DNA of 64,000 nucleotides from contig OZ038433.1 in assembly GCA_964036275.1 (NCBI GenBank), positions 19,040,257 to 19,104,256 on the forward strand. Reading direction: 5' to 3'. The notes under the pieces were generated by a model. That model searched no databases. It was not told the DNA's origin and was given only the letters and a program-made list of their open reading frames with translations. The DNA comes from Litoditis marina. Taxonomy: Eukaryota; Nematoda; Chromadorea; Rhabditida; Rhabditidae. Below are positions 49,201-61,600 of this stretch, in pieces (position 1 is the first letter of the stretch; each line of letters opens with the position of its first letter). Both the position numbers and the translations under genes were made by a program.

Positions 49201-51267
49201 CGTTTTGTTAAACCCTCTGTAACCCTTTTTAAATGTCTTTTGGAGAAAATTCGGGGTTACCAAGTGGTTAAAAAAAGAGTTAACCAGGTACCCCGTTGAG
49301 GATTACCTGATAGGGTTAAAGAAGGACGATTATGTGGACCAATCCCAACGCTTCATTTCTTTAAACTGAAATAAATTTTTCAATTGCAATTCAAAGGACC
49401 GATGCATCGGGACTGGTCCGCATAATCATCCTACTTTAACGAAATACCGGGTTAAACGAAGAACCAACCGTTTTCAGGCTGCTGACCATGATCCGGCACC
49501 GGTTGGGAATTCGGTCAATTTCCAACGGAGAATCCCGATGCATCGGCCCATCGAATACCTAAATACGAGAATCTCACTTTAGACTCGTGTTGTTCCGGAT
49601 CCGTATTCACTAAGCTCAAATAGTCAAATTAGATATTTGAGCGAAATTCAAACAGCTTACTTGTGGGTATCGAACTTACCCGTTTCCGTATTCACTAGCA
49701 TTCAAATAAATAGATCAATTCGACAAATAGATCAACAAAGAAATAGATTCAAATAGAGCAATTCGAACGAATGAACTTCTTTCCCGCAGGGCGCAATAAA
49801 ATCGAAATATTTTAAAGTAAAACGATAAAGGTGGAAATATTTCAATAACGGAACAGCTTTCTCACGTTTTGTGAACGAATCACATCCATACACCAGTAAG
49901 GTTCGACTAATGGACGATAAAGAGTCTGTTTTCAGATTAAAACAAGTGAAAATTGATGATTTTGCATCGAAAATAGACAAAATTCTTCGTTTTCGGCGAA
50001 AAAGTGGCCCGCTTTCAGAATTTTTCCGGCTATCCAGACAACTTTACTGGGGTTTACATAGTTTTCTCTTTTCTGCTTCACATTCTATTAGTGTATTGAT
50101 CATTGTTGAAAAACTTACTAAGCCAGGTGTATCATAATAGTTGTAGCTGACTTCATCAACGTATAGGTCTGGTACAAAACCACAGGTTTCGCACGTTTCC
50201 AGACTTGATTTGGAACATTTCTTTAGGCGAATAAACGACAGAAGATCCATCTAAAATTAGTTGGCAATGAGTTACTATAGCCACTCATTCATCATAATAC
50301 CAATCTTATAGACCTCCAAACCATAGTTTTTCTCTCTCTTGGGCAAGATTCTCACATTTTATTCGAGATTTCAGAGTTCCTAGAGGAAAAATGAGGCCCC
50401 GTCCCTATTAGAGAACCATATTTCGATGCACAACTGTGTCTGCGACTGAGACTGTTATTAGTTTCACCGAAAATAACTTTCTCGAACCAACTCACTGGCA
50501 GTTTGTCAACAACTATGAACACAGTATACCAGTCGAGTGGATAAGGCTACGATTTCACTATTTGGGAGAAATATACTTAAAGTAGGACGATTATGTGAAC
50601 CGATCCCGACGCATCGGTCCTTTAAACTGCAATTGAACAATATATTGCAGAAGCCGCATACATATCAGATACCATGCGCGCTTTCATTTATTGGATAGAA
50701 CCCCTCGGGTATCCCTGTGGTATCCCCCCGACTCCCCCGTACTACACCCCGGTAACTCCCCCCCTCAGATATCCCTGGTATCCCCGCAACTTCCCTCTGG
50801 TTTATCACGAGGAATTTCCCCAGTGAAATCTCCCCGGTTTTCCCCCGGTTTCCCACTGGTATCACCTTGAAATCCCAGGGGTAAATTTCCCCCCGGTACC
50901 CCCCTGATATCCCAGGGAGGGTCAACTACCTATGTATAAATATCCCCATACTTATTCAGCTACAACTGCACTTCTGTGACCGTCCTCACCAATTTCTCGG
51001 GGAGATAAAGAGCTTTCGGCGCCTCTGGATCCTCCTCATCAGCACACTATTTCTCTGCTCTACCTTCCCGCGGGAGGATATTTTAGCTTCCCGTTGGTGC
51101 ACGAAAATTGCAGCGGAAACTTCAAGCGAGAGCTAATCAAAAAAATATCACGTTTTGTCGGAGTAACGCACCTCTTTGATGACCATATAACGTAGATCGT
51201 AAGGTAACTTCATGAACTCGAAACGCTTGTCAATCGGATTTGTTCCAGGCAATTCCGAGTCACACAT
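46222..51267 (-). CDS. F-box-like protein, 7 exons, 291 aa
   Basis: Exons (5'->3', minus): 51267-51172, 51046-50990, 50250-50119, 48657-48541, 47958-47884, 46867-46742, 46494-46222 (TAA). Every exon length is a multiple of three and every intron is phase 0. The N-terminus contains FEFMKLPYDLRYMVIKE, which resembles the first helix of an F-box, followed by a Cys-rich segment (SLETCETCGF) and a C-terminal alpha/beta stretch ending VTVEFYGY. F-box proteins are SCF ubiquitin-ligase substrate receptors and are greatly expanded in nematodes. The F-box assignment rests on one motif; the coding nature rests on seven in-frame exons with good splice sites. The 3' splice site of exon 4 abuts a SINE, and introns carry at least seven short repeats. 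A small exon could be missing in the 0.8-1.9 kb introns. I do not recognise the C-terminal domain. Confidence 0.72.
47656..47837. mobile_element. Inverted-repeat element with CTCATGAG words
   Basis: GGCGGCGTAGCCATCC at the left and GGAATGGCCACGCCGCC at the right. The inside repeats CTCATGA and its complement many times. In an F-box-gene intron. No clear target duplication. Confidence 0.75.
48241..48517. mobile_element. GGTTACC-rich MITE, family D, copy 2
   Basis: Same element as 26620-26902 and same orientation, in an F-box-gene intron. Flanks CAGAATAAT (48232-48240) and CGGAATAAT (48518-48526) are a 9-bp duplication with one mismatch. Confidence 0.85.
48662..48857 (-). mobile_element. tRNA-derived SINE, copy 2, in an F-box-gene intron
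   Basis: Same element as 1008-1205: box A complement at 48738-48757, box B complement at 48703-48713. Its left edge lies within a few bases of the acceptor of exon 48541-48657, so it may contribute the branch-point/acceptor region. A TATAGT element begins directly at its right edge. Confidence 0.72.
48858..49007. mobile_element. TA-flanked MITE, family A, internally deleted copy
   Basis: Starts TATAGTCTGTTGCACGC, ends GATTGGTGAAACGGATTAT. About 150 bp, so the middle is lost. It directly adjoins SINE copy 2 inside an F-box-gene intron. Confidence 0.7.
49316..49439. mobile_element. Palindromic element, family B, copy 3
   Basis: Complete copy in an F-box-gene intron: TTAAAGAAGGACGATTATGTGG ... 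CCGCATAATCATCCTACTTTAA. Confidence 0.8.
49891..50052 (-). mobile_element. Intronic MITE, family E, copy 4 (reversed)
   Basis: CACCAGTAAGGTTCGACTAA at the left, CCAGACAACTTTACTGGGG at the right; opposite orientation to most copies. In an F-box-gene intron. Confidence 0.85.
50577..50655. mobile_element. Palindromic element, family B, left half only
   Basis: Starts TTAAAGTAGGACGATTATGTG and stops after the central AATTGAACAATATATTGCAG. The right arm is missing. Confidence 0.65.
50690..50930. repeat. C-rich degenerate minisatellite (GGTATCCCC)
   Basis: Words such as GGTATCCCC, CCCGGTTTCCC and GATATCCC recur irregularly. The minus frame reads as Gly-rich repeats and is not a gene. In an F-box-gene intron. 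Confidence 0.7.
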
Positions 51268-51273
51268 CTTACA

Positions 51274-51279
51274 CTGAAA
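51274..51279 (-). promoter_or_regulatory. Candidate trans-splice (SL) acceptor of the F-box-like gene
   Basis: ATTTTCAG on the minus strand precedes the ATG at 51265-51267 by 6 nt. No upstream exon fits, so spliced-leader addition is the simplest reading. This acceptor also decided the choice of start codon. Confidence 0.5.
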
Positions 51280-51326
51280 ATAATCCTAATAGAGGGTAAC
51301 CATTTTGTTGAGGCCAAAGAGGCGGT

Positions 51327-51560
51327 TTACACATGCAACCGGGTTGCATGAGTTAAGAAATTTCGGTTGCTTTCCAAATGCAACCGGGTTGCTTTTGGTT
51401 GCTTTTCAAATGCAACCAAACACTCAATTTTTGGACATTTTCCGGTTTTTAATGCAATTTGGTTGCATTTGAAAAGCAACCGAAAGCAACCCGGTTGCAT
51501 TTGGAAAGCAACCAAACTGTCTTTACACTTTGGTTGCATGCAACCCGGTTGCATGTGTAA
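51327..51560. mobile_element. Palindromic element with CATGCAACCGGGTTGCATG motifs
   Basis: Ends TTACACATGCAACCGGGTTG / CAACCCGGTTGCATGTGTAA. At least eight GGTTGC or GCAACC words in between fold on themselves. Lies between the Argonaute and F-box-like genes. Confidence 0.85.
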
Positions 51561-51729
51561 TTGGCCTTGAAAAGAGGGTAGCCATTTTGTATAATAGAGG
51601 GTAACCATTACAGAGATCAAACTATAATGATCAAAAGAAAGTGATTTCGTGCCCAGCTTTTGAAACATGTAGGTGACTGTCAGTAAGGGAATCACTCAGT
51701 TCTCAATGAAAATAAACATTGTAAAAGAA

Positions 51730-51828
51730 CGGGTTAAACACATCAGAACTCAGAAACGTGCAATGAGAAAGTGCACGATTCCTCGTTGCTAACTTTACGT
51801 GACGATTCAATTTAATCCTAGTATAACC
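51730..51828 (-). repeat. Interspersed repeat, family C, copy 4 (reversed)
   Basis: AACTCAGAAACGTGCAATGA and AACTTTACGTGACGATTCAA place it in family C. Slightly shortened. Lies between the Argonaute 3' end and the F-box-like gene. Confidence 0.75.
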
Positions 51829-52170
51829 ATCAATTAGGCGAGAAGACCAATGCGGAAGGTTATCAGCAGCAGAAAACCCGGTATAAAACGAATGAATTTT
51901 TGATACTAATTTCAAGTTTTTGCTAAAATGATCACAGAAATGTCAGACCAACCCTTTCCTATTTTCCTTGGGTTAACATTTCAGAAATAAACTCAATTTG
52001 GGTCTCTGAAAGCGCATCTGATTCTGATTTCATCGAAGGTAAAGAATTACCGCGTTTTCGTGTTGTGAACTTGCAAAATAAATGAACCTAGATAAACACC
52101 AATCATTCGAAAATGTCAACCTTTCAACCAAAAACAAGGATAGGACCAAAACCGATCATGAACAAATTAT

Positions 52171-52203
52171 TTTATTGAAACAGTCTTGATCGAAACATTT
52201 ATT
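52171..52203 (-). terminator. Poly(A) signals of the Argonaute gene
   Basis: Two AATAAA hexamers on the minus strand (TTTATT at 52171-52176 and 52198-52203) lie about 450 nt past the Argonaute stop. They are the nearest canonical signals and leave about 890 nt before the next gene's acceptor. Confidence 0.45.
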
Positions 52204-52639
52204 AGAGCAGACACTTTGTACATGCAGAATCAACAAATAATAATGATCAAAATAACCTAAGCTAGGGAGTATATGGGAAAAGAAGAAAAAGAGAAATAAA
52301 AAAGAAACAAACAAATAAAACAACTGCATCGCACAGCTGCCCGCAGACAACAAATATAAAACTATTATTAGAGGTCATACACCAGCCGACTTTCGGGTCA
52401 GAAATGGAAACTTGAAGCTCAATACTTGAAGGAAACTTGAAGGAAACTCAATAACTTGGGTCTCGACGAAATACAGAGCTTTTTTGAACAGCAGGTGAGG
52501 GGGTACCTACTGTGTCTCGTCTCAAGGAGGGAAGGCCGCTCACAAAAGTCAGCTGATGTATAGCAGAGGTAAACCAAATTGAGAGATAGATGCACAGGGT
52601 ACCTAAATAAGGGACCAAATTGAGGTACGGAGAGGGGAC

Positions 52640-55600
52640 CTAGGCCCAGTATTGGGTGGGGACGCGAGACTTCACTTCTTCGCTGACTCGCTCAAAGAAA
52701 TCGGCTCGGCCGTCATTCTTGAACTTTCCGCCGCCACTTCCGCCAGAAATCTCCGAACGAAGGTCCGAATCAGCAAAGCTGCAACAACAACATCATGGAA
52801 GAGTCATGCTTCCATCCCTTAGATTATTCCTAATATCTTGAAACCTGTTTTGATTGTGTATCGATTTGAAGGAACGAACATCATTACTTTACATCATCAA
52901 TCACCAAGCCCGTGTGATAGTAGGCATGAGCATGATGTGAAAAGTCAAAAAAGCAACCAGTTTTTCCATGCAAAAGCGTAACAATCCATAATTTTGCAAC
53001 AAAAATGAGCTGAGTTCACATTCTTCAATTTCTGCCTATTAGCACAATCGCACTAGAGTATGTAAAAGTTTCACAACTCTTCATATAAGTCTACAGTTTG
53101 CAAACAAGAGCATATATTGACAAAAAACCAACTTGGCCGTCTTCCAATTGTTCCTGCCTCTCTTGGTCAGATTCGTAGCTGCGTACATGTGACAGGGCAC
53201 GCCAGTCGATCCAGCAAACGCCTGAAAATACAGGAAATGCAAAGTACAAAATGGTTTCCCATCTTCCACGCCCCATTAACTCATTACCTTTCCACTTAAC
53301 TTCCTCTCAATACATTGCTATACGATATTCCGTCATGACCTACTTTCTCGGCTGAAGCATAAAAAAAGACCGATTCTGACCATACTGGATAGCTCGGTAA
53401 AACAGTTTTAGACATGTTTTGGGGAAAATAGCTGGAGCATCTCGATAATCATAAAAAAACGACGGTGAATACTAACAAAAAAACTGAAGAAACTAGCGAA
53501 AAAGAAGGACGCACCTGGTGACCGTAACAGAGTACATTGGTGAGGATCTGCATGTCGTCCAACGACAACAGGGTGCCAGTCGACCCCTTTTCACAATAGA
53601 CCAGAGTGCAACGAATCGGACGAGCAGTGCCCTGAACAAATAGACACCTTATACTTATGATTATGACAATATATTTGGACACCTTATACTTATACATACA
53701 TTATTTACAACAATATATTTGATAAATAGACACCTTCTATGTTCAACAACACCGTACACCACATTAGAATAGACTGCATGAAACAGGCCAACCATTAGCC
53801 TTGATCTACCAAACTCCTGCAAAGCAGCTATCTACAATTTGGTTGTGACAGGCGGTTGCAATTGTTCAATTGCAGTCTAAAGGGCCGATGTCACGGGATT
53901 GGTCCACATGATCGTCCTTATTGAATAGACTATGGTCTGAGTTTACCTGGAGAGCCTTCTGCGGGATGAGAATAAACTCATTGTAGTTGGGATGCACGAC
54001 CTCGCTGTCCACAACCGTACCCGGTCGCACATTTTGATCCATGGGACGATCTCGTTCATTGATCCTCAAATACACATTCTATGTATGAATAAACTGTTAA
54101 TAGTTGTTGATCACTTGCCAGCAGACAAGAGAGTTTGACTGTTTATTATTATTATGCATAAACAGTTAGGTCGGATTTGGCGCAAATCAGTAGTTTTCTA
54201 CACTACAGGCTCCAAATTCGACAAAAACGAGAGCGAGATCAGCTTTTTCGAAATATTCTAGTTTGCCAGGTTCTATATTCAAATCTTCAACAGTAACAGC
54301 TTTTCACTAAAACCGTCCGCTACAAAATAGAGACCCATAATATATACATATATTATCAAACGTAATAATTCAGTAAGCAACGCTTAGGCTCAATGCCGTA
54401 CTGTGAACATACACCGCCAAGGGTCTTCTTTTTGTGAAAGCTCGCGCTACCCCCTCCAATTCTCCAAAATTGCAAATTTCATCAATTTTCGCTTAAATTT
54501 CTAGTTTTGTATGAAATTCGCTGGTTTTCCACTGGCGACCCCTACTGTTCTGAGAGCTAGTTCCCAATACTAACTATAACCAACCTAGTCGGCACAATTC
54601 GATAGTTGCTGTTGTTCTGAATGACCAGACAGCTGAGCGAGGGCTGGTACCTCCCCGAACGAGTCTTGTCGTTGAAATGCGAGAATGCCTTCGACATTTC
54701 ACCCATCTCCTCCACCACCTGCAAAACATCAACCGGTAAAGTTGTCCGGAAAGTCAAAAAATATTAACAAACGGACTACCTTATCGCCGAAAACATTAAA
54801 ATTTCTCTATATCTGATACAAAATCGTTAAATTTCACGTGTTTGAAGCTAAAAACGGAATACTTTTTGCAGAATAGTGGGACCTGACTGGTATATGCCTG
54901 CAAAAACACTTAGAATAGATTTTGTCAAACCGTTGTGCACAGCGTGCGGTCAATTTGGTAGGGGGCGGGGTTTGTCGAGCAACCAGCTTGTCTGCGTATC
55001 TATGATCTACACACACTCTCTTGCAAAACGGATTTTATCGGAAAGGAACGAGCAATGAGCCATGAATCGAAAAACAGCCTAGAAAAAGAGCATAAAAAAT
55101 AGGCTGCCTTGACTTTGCTCCCGCAGTTATCAAACCACGTGAAAACTTACAATATCATTCAATTTTGCATGGAAAAAATGTCGTTCTCACCGAAAACAAG
55201 CCCACGTTCTAACTATTTCCTCGCTATTCACGCGAGTATACTAGAACTAGACCAACCTTGCCGAATTCTCCCTCGCTCACTCCTCCACGGAAGACGAAAA
55301 TGTCATCTGGAAGACGCTTCGTTTCCTTGTATCGACTTTCGAGAGCCTTCATCTAAAAAGTACAGCAATAATCCTCCCGCTTTCTAAATTTTTCTGACTA
55401 GTCGTACAACAATTCTGACGAATCATAAAAGTGGGAGTCTAATCCACACACCACTAAGGTGCGACTATGCTATGGAAAGAAGTATTTATATACCCGAAAT
55501 TTCTCGACTTTCCTTCCTGTCCTTAACTTTCCTGAAGATTGGTCATGTAAGTGACAGTCATGCCCTTACTCCAGTAAAGTTGGCCGGATAGCCAGAAACT

Positions 55601-58600
55601 ATTCAAAAAACCGGCTACTTTCACGCCGAAAACAAGAACATTTTTATTTTTGATGCAAAATTGTTAACTTTCACGTATCTCAATATAAAAACGGACTACT
55701 TTTTGACGAATAGTCAGATCTAACTGGTGTTCGGCCTTACCGTGTACTTGGTCAAATTGGATACGGTAGCCAAACGGGGGCGCTGCATCCAATAGAATCC
55801 ACGCATATCCGTAGCCTCCTCCAGACTGTAGCTCATCTGCAAACAACAATCGATAGATACCAAGCATCAAAGTACATAAATAGATGAATTTATTATTATC
55901 ACTTCGTTAGTTGTATGATACTATTGTCATTGATGGTCCACGATCAACAAGTCACGAGAGACGATTAGGTTTAGATCTATTCCGCAACTAACATAACAAG
56001 CAATATACTGCAACATCATTGTACGCCGACCGCCTTTTGACCGACTAAAGTTGTCAGAATAGTCTCAAAAAAAAATCGAAAATCTGGCTGCTTTTCTACC
56101 GAAAATCACGTGTTATATACTAAAAACTAACTCTTTTCTTGTCGACTAGTCTGACCTTACTGGTGTTAGATACACCTTGACAACGTACCCCAACCACGGT
56201 AGGTTCGCTCTGTTCCACGCCCAATTGACGATCGGCGAATGACTGAGGCCCCGCGTGGCTGACATCTATACCCACAAACATCCTGGTGGTCGGAATGATA
56301 CGCTCCTGACTGCAAACAAACACATTTTATCATCAGCTTACATCATACAACTCGTCACAAACAATCTCAATACTCTTGTCTCGAAGAAGACCGCGATTCC
56401 AATTCTCATTTTTTGACGTACTCCTATTAAACATACACTCACGTAACACTAAACTGAGACCGTTGAGCCCTGATACAATCAGTGAGACTGAGAAATATCA
56501 CTCGTTACCGCCTTTTTCATACCGACCGAAAACCCCAACATTCCGACTATATTCTACAAAAATAGGTCATGCTGCTGGAAAACGCGTTAACTTTTGAAGG
56601 ATAGTGAAGAACAATTGTGTGCGCAAAACCACCAATTGTCAACCTAATACATTCCCCCACCCAATTGTTTTGTAGAAATGAGGCACACCTCAGTAGCAGT
56701 AGGGTTGTCCAAGTAGCCAGAACAACTCGGAAAACGGACTACATTTACCCCGAAAACAAGAAAATTTGTTAGTTTTCAATGCGAAATCATAAAAATTTAC
56801 GTGTTAAAATCTAAAAACACTCATTTTTGTGGATAAGTCGCCTTACTGGCGCATGGAATGAGGTCAAACTCACGCAGTGCGGTCATTGACGTTCAGGGTC
56901 AGAAAGGCTTTCGAGATGTTGAGACCGTGGTTCACCCCACCCAACTTGGGATTCATCTTCAGACATAGATTGTTCAACACCATAAAGGCACCCTGAAACA
57001 GCCCACACATTACCACAATACTACATATTGGGAAGTAGGATTGTTAAAGCACTTATTAACAACCATTATGCATAAGCTGGCTGTTCATAGGATTGACAAC
57101 TGTCACAAAGCCCAGTGTCTCAAAACGACTAGAACTATCCATACTGTCTGAAAGAAGATGTATTTTTCGAACTAATCCTACCACGGAAGATGAAAACAGT
57201 TTATAAAAGAAGAGTCATTATTAACCTTACATTTGTTTAAAATAGAACCAATTCGTCGAATTTGGGCAAAAACTAGCCAATTTTTTTTGGATGTATTCGA
57301 TTCATGCAAGAACTTAGCCCGATAGTGATAGATGCCAAGTGACCCAACCTGATTTCCAATCGCCTTCATCAAAGTTTGGAAGGAAATGTGCTGTGTGACA
57401 ATGTTGAACTTGGCCTCGAAATGCTTCAGAGTATCTGAAATTCACCAGAGTTATTTCGTTATAGAAACAAGATATTTATTCCATCGTTCGAATGGATAAA
57501 AAAAGCACACAACACCTAGATAACCAGACAAACGAGGCACGCCTGTGAAAGAGAATATTTAAAAAGTCAACTGACAGAAATGGACACATACACCTGTAAG
57601 GTCCGACTAAGCAACAAAAAGTAATACGTTTTCATATGTAAATACGTGAAAATTTAGTATTTTTCCAAAAAAATAGACCGATTTGAGTCTTTTCGGCTGA
57701 AAAGTAGTCTGTTTTTCTAATTTTTCTGACTATTCGGACAACCTTGCTGGTGTATGAATGGACATAAATAGTGTATATACAAATACCGTGAACGGGATCA
57801 AGCTTCATCTTTGTAACCGCGAAGATCATCTGGATTCCCTGCTTTGCCGCGTCGGCGAACATGTTCTGAATCTCGTCATCCAGCTCCGATCTCATCTCAA
57901 TCACTTTCATCTGAAATAAAGCAATACCTGATAATAAACTCCAAAAATCAGATTCACCACGACTAGGCTAAAAGTAACCTCAGCAATTAAGCAATGTGTA
58001 GCGGGAAACCGGCTGCAACACACAACCCAATTAATGGTTTAATTCGCCTACTGCTGCTGCTCACCTCGCGAATGTTCATAGAGACAGAATGCTCCCGGGC
58101 AACCCGCTCCACTGATTGCATGAAACGGCTGAAAGGACAAACTATTATTCACACTATGAATACACTCGTGATTCATTCAAAATCAAGCAAACTCCTTTTT
58201 GCAGAAAAGTCAAATAGGTATCGAGACAAATCTCTGCCATTCTTTCACTCCTCCATAAACTGCACACTGCTGATGCCCGCGGAAGGTTCGTCTACGAATA
58301 GTCTATAGTTTTGGGGCAATTTTTAATGAGTGAAACAAATAAACTAAATGAAGAAACGAAACATAAATAAACGCACTGAGCATCATCGGTTCTGATACAT
58401 CTGTCGAAGATGACAAAGAGAGACTTTCCCTTCAGCTGGGCAGGCTTCAAGAACTTCTCTCTATAACAATACAAATCGTAAAAAAAAATCACCTCTCTCT
58501 AAAAATTGGATAATTTCAAATTCGCCCAAAAACCTGGGCAAATCAAAAACACTCACTCAGATCTTTGTAAACGTTGCATGGTGCTAATACAAACCTAAGA

Positions 58601-61600
58601 ATCAATGTATGATATCGACTTCCCCGTAACAAAACGACGTGAAAAAGCAAAAATGTTCCCATATATGTAAAATAAGTATTATAATAGTTTATTATATATA
58701 TATATATATGAAATAAAAATTCTCACCGTCCCTGCACCCTCCACATGATAGATCCATCTCGCTGCGGTTCGACCATCTGACTTCCAGCATAGCGAATGGC
58801 GGCCGGATGAAGAACTCGCGCCTCCGCTCGCTCAACCTTCTTAGAGATGGACACCTGACAATAGAATATCAATCAATGATACAGGACATACAGGAGAATC
58901 GATGATACAATACACAACTCATATAATATTTCTAGAGAAACAATAGACCATGTACAACTACAGTATACAATGAGCAACCATTTACAATAGAATCGAATTA
59001 TGCTATCTTAGGCCCGATTATCACACTTGATGGGTAAATGGACTCGGGTTCCATCCCCGTAGTATTTAGTTCATGTGATCTATGTAAATTCTATAAATAC
59101 AGTAATACGCTGAAATAATTGCCTCAAAACAATATTATTACTTATAAAAGAGGGCGTACCCCAAATGCGACGAGGTACTTGTTGTGCTCGTCGAGCATCA
59201 TGTCCTTCAGCTGCACTTCAATGTGGTTGAGCAGGTTGAAAGGCTTCAGCTGGCATTCCTTGATCATCTTTTCGCCCTGCAATGCATCAAACAAGTAATT
59301 TCATCAGAAACATGCCCAAACCGATTACAACACAACAAAAGTCGAGAACTACTGCTCGAATGAAGCGATAACGGAAACTAAATTTGTTTTTCGCGTTTCG
59401 CCAGATGAACGGGTGACTCTTAGAAGAGATTTTTTCCACGCCTAAAGATACTGTATATGCAATATGCGTACTATATGGCCATGACGGCAAAAGTAGGGAA
59501 CTATTTTTTGAATGATACGAGACAGTCAGTTAGCGAATCAACCTAAATACCCCCAGATAGATGAGCCTACCATGGAGGGAGTAGCCTTCTTCATATGCAC
59601 TCTCTGGCCCCTTTCTAACTCCAAGACCTCCAGTGGGTGATACGAGACATTCTGGGCTTTTCGCTCCACCACAAGGGGAAGATCCGGATACCTGCAACAT
59701 AAACTTTCACGTGTTTTTTTGTTTATTATACATCATTTGCGAATGTTATATATTATATAACGTATCTCAGTCACACTAGTAAAAACATACTACGGTATTA
59801 TCGGTAAAGCTGTCTATATAGCCAGAATTAATCCCAAACAGGCTGCCTTTACGCCAATATAGGTCTTACCTGATTTTGATGCGAAATCAGGCAATTTCAC
59901 GCATTCAAGTCTAGAAACGGGTTCTTTATCGTCAAAAAGTCCTATCTTACTAGTGTGTGAGTACAAACGATAGAAATGCGTATATTTCTCACTTGAGTCT
60001 CATCTTCAGGTGAACCTCAAAGTACTCCGCCACAGAAATCGTTTTCCCATCTCGTTCGAAAGTAGCCCTGCAAACCAATGTCATATTAGTCACAAAACAA
60101 CCTGTGAACCTAGTTGGATGTACCGTCATGTAACTCTAATCGTCTAATCTCCAACTCAACTCTTCTCGTAAGTTCGGTTATTTACAAGTTTCCCTCACCA
60201 CATAATCTTACACGATTATCCAACTACAAAAGCGAAAGAGCATGAAGGTCAGAGACAACACACAACACTAGCAAACACCAGCCAATTTTTCCCCCAAAAA
60301 GGTGAGAACCTTTCGAAAACAAACCATTTGCGAAAAACTCAAAATGACCACTTTTTGGATTTTTATTTGTAATGAAAAACCTGGCAAGCTGCCAGATCAG
60401 TCGCCTACTATCGATGGGTGAAACGAACTATACGAAAGTGGCTTGCCAATTGGCTGATAATTGTCCAAGAAAAACAACTCACGAGTTGGCAGTCTGCGAG
60501 GAGAGCGAGTGGACTGCAAAGAGACGCGGCTTGGCCTGATGGGTAGTCTTCACCCATTCTTCTGAAAAGGATAACACATGTAATTTGCCAAATACTTTCT
60601 TTCTTCGGAAGCAGAGGTGGATAGTGTGGTGGTTGTGGATCGGCTGTTCACGTTTGGAAAAGCTTGCTCTCCTCATACCGAGGAGAGCGAGCTTTTCCAA
60701 ACGTATAAACCACACATAAGCAGACCCACACCCCTCTTCCGAAAAATACATCAAACTTAATGCATTGAAAACAGACGTATACAACCCTAGACGACGTCTG
60801 AATTTTGATCACCCAAAATTCATGAAAAACACCAAAAATTCAGATAATCGGCCAAAAATTCGCCGAAATCGGGTTATTATCTGGATTTTGCACAAAAAAT
60901 ATCATTTTGATCACCCAAAAACTAGATAGTTACATCATTTTTCGTTCTATCACCCATAAATCAGAGGGTCGTCCAATAATTGTAAACGTCTGATTGAGAA
61001 CTGTCAATGTTTACTAGATGTCCGAAAAAAACAGTATTACAGTATATTAAGCCATGAGATCCAAAGTATGAATGTACGTGTGTGCTTACCCTTGAGCTGT
61101 GTGTTGAGTCGCTTCAGGTCGCGAGAGTCGATGTCGTGAACGTCTCGTTTCTGCAGCAGACGCAACGCGTAGTCAACCAGGGGGCCATTCACGTGGAACG
61201 GAGACTTCTTGGCTGCAATCAGCGACCAATATAAAGGATACTCAGCAGTCCGTACATGAGGCGACTTTATTGTACACAAAACATTATTGAAATGTGATAT
61301 TATATAGATGTTTTATCTGGGCGAAAAGACCACAGAACTAGGTGGAAAGAGAAGTTTCTCCAGTAATGATGACATTTTCTTCCAAAACTAAGTCAATTCA
61401 AATCCATACATATACGTTAGCACCAGTCTAATCAAGTCTGTACAAAACGATATCCTACAACAAACATGACAGTCTCCAAGATAAAACTAATTCTGACTAC
61501 GAAACGAACACCAGCTATACAAAATAGATTGAAGAGAATAGGTGTCCACGCATTTCCGACAGGCTATTCTATATTCTGCCGACTAATTGAAACACTTGAC

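Noticed and set aside
50665..50925. Gly/Ile-rich minus frame (GIPGISEGGSYRG) as a structural protein
   Set aside because: It is a translation of degenerate GGTATCCCC repeats within an intron, with no splice sites.
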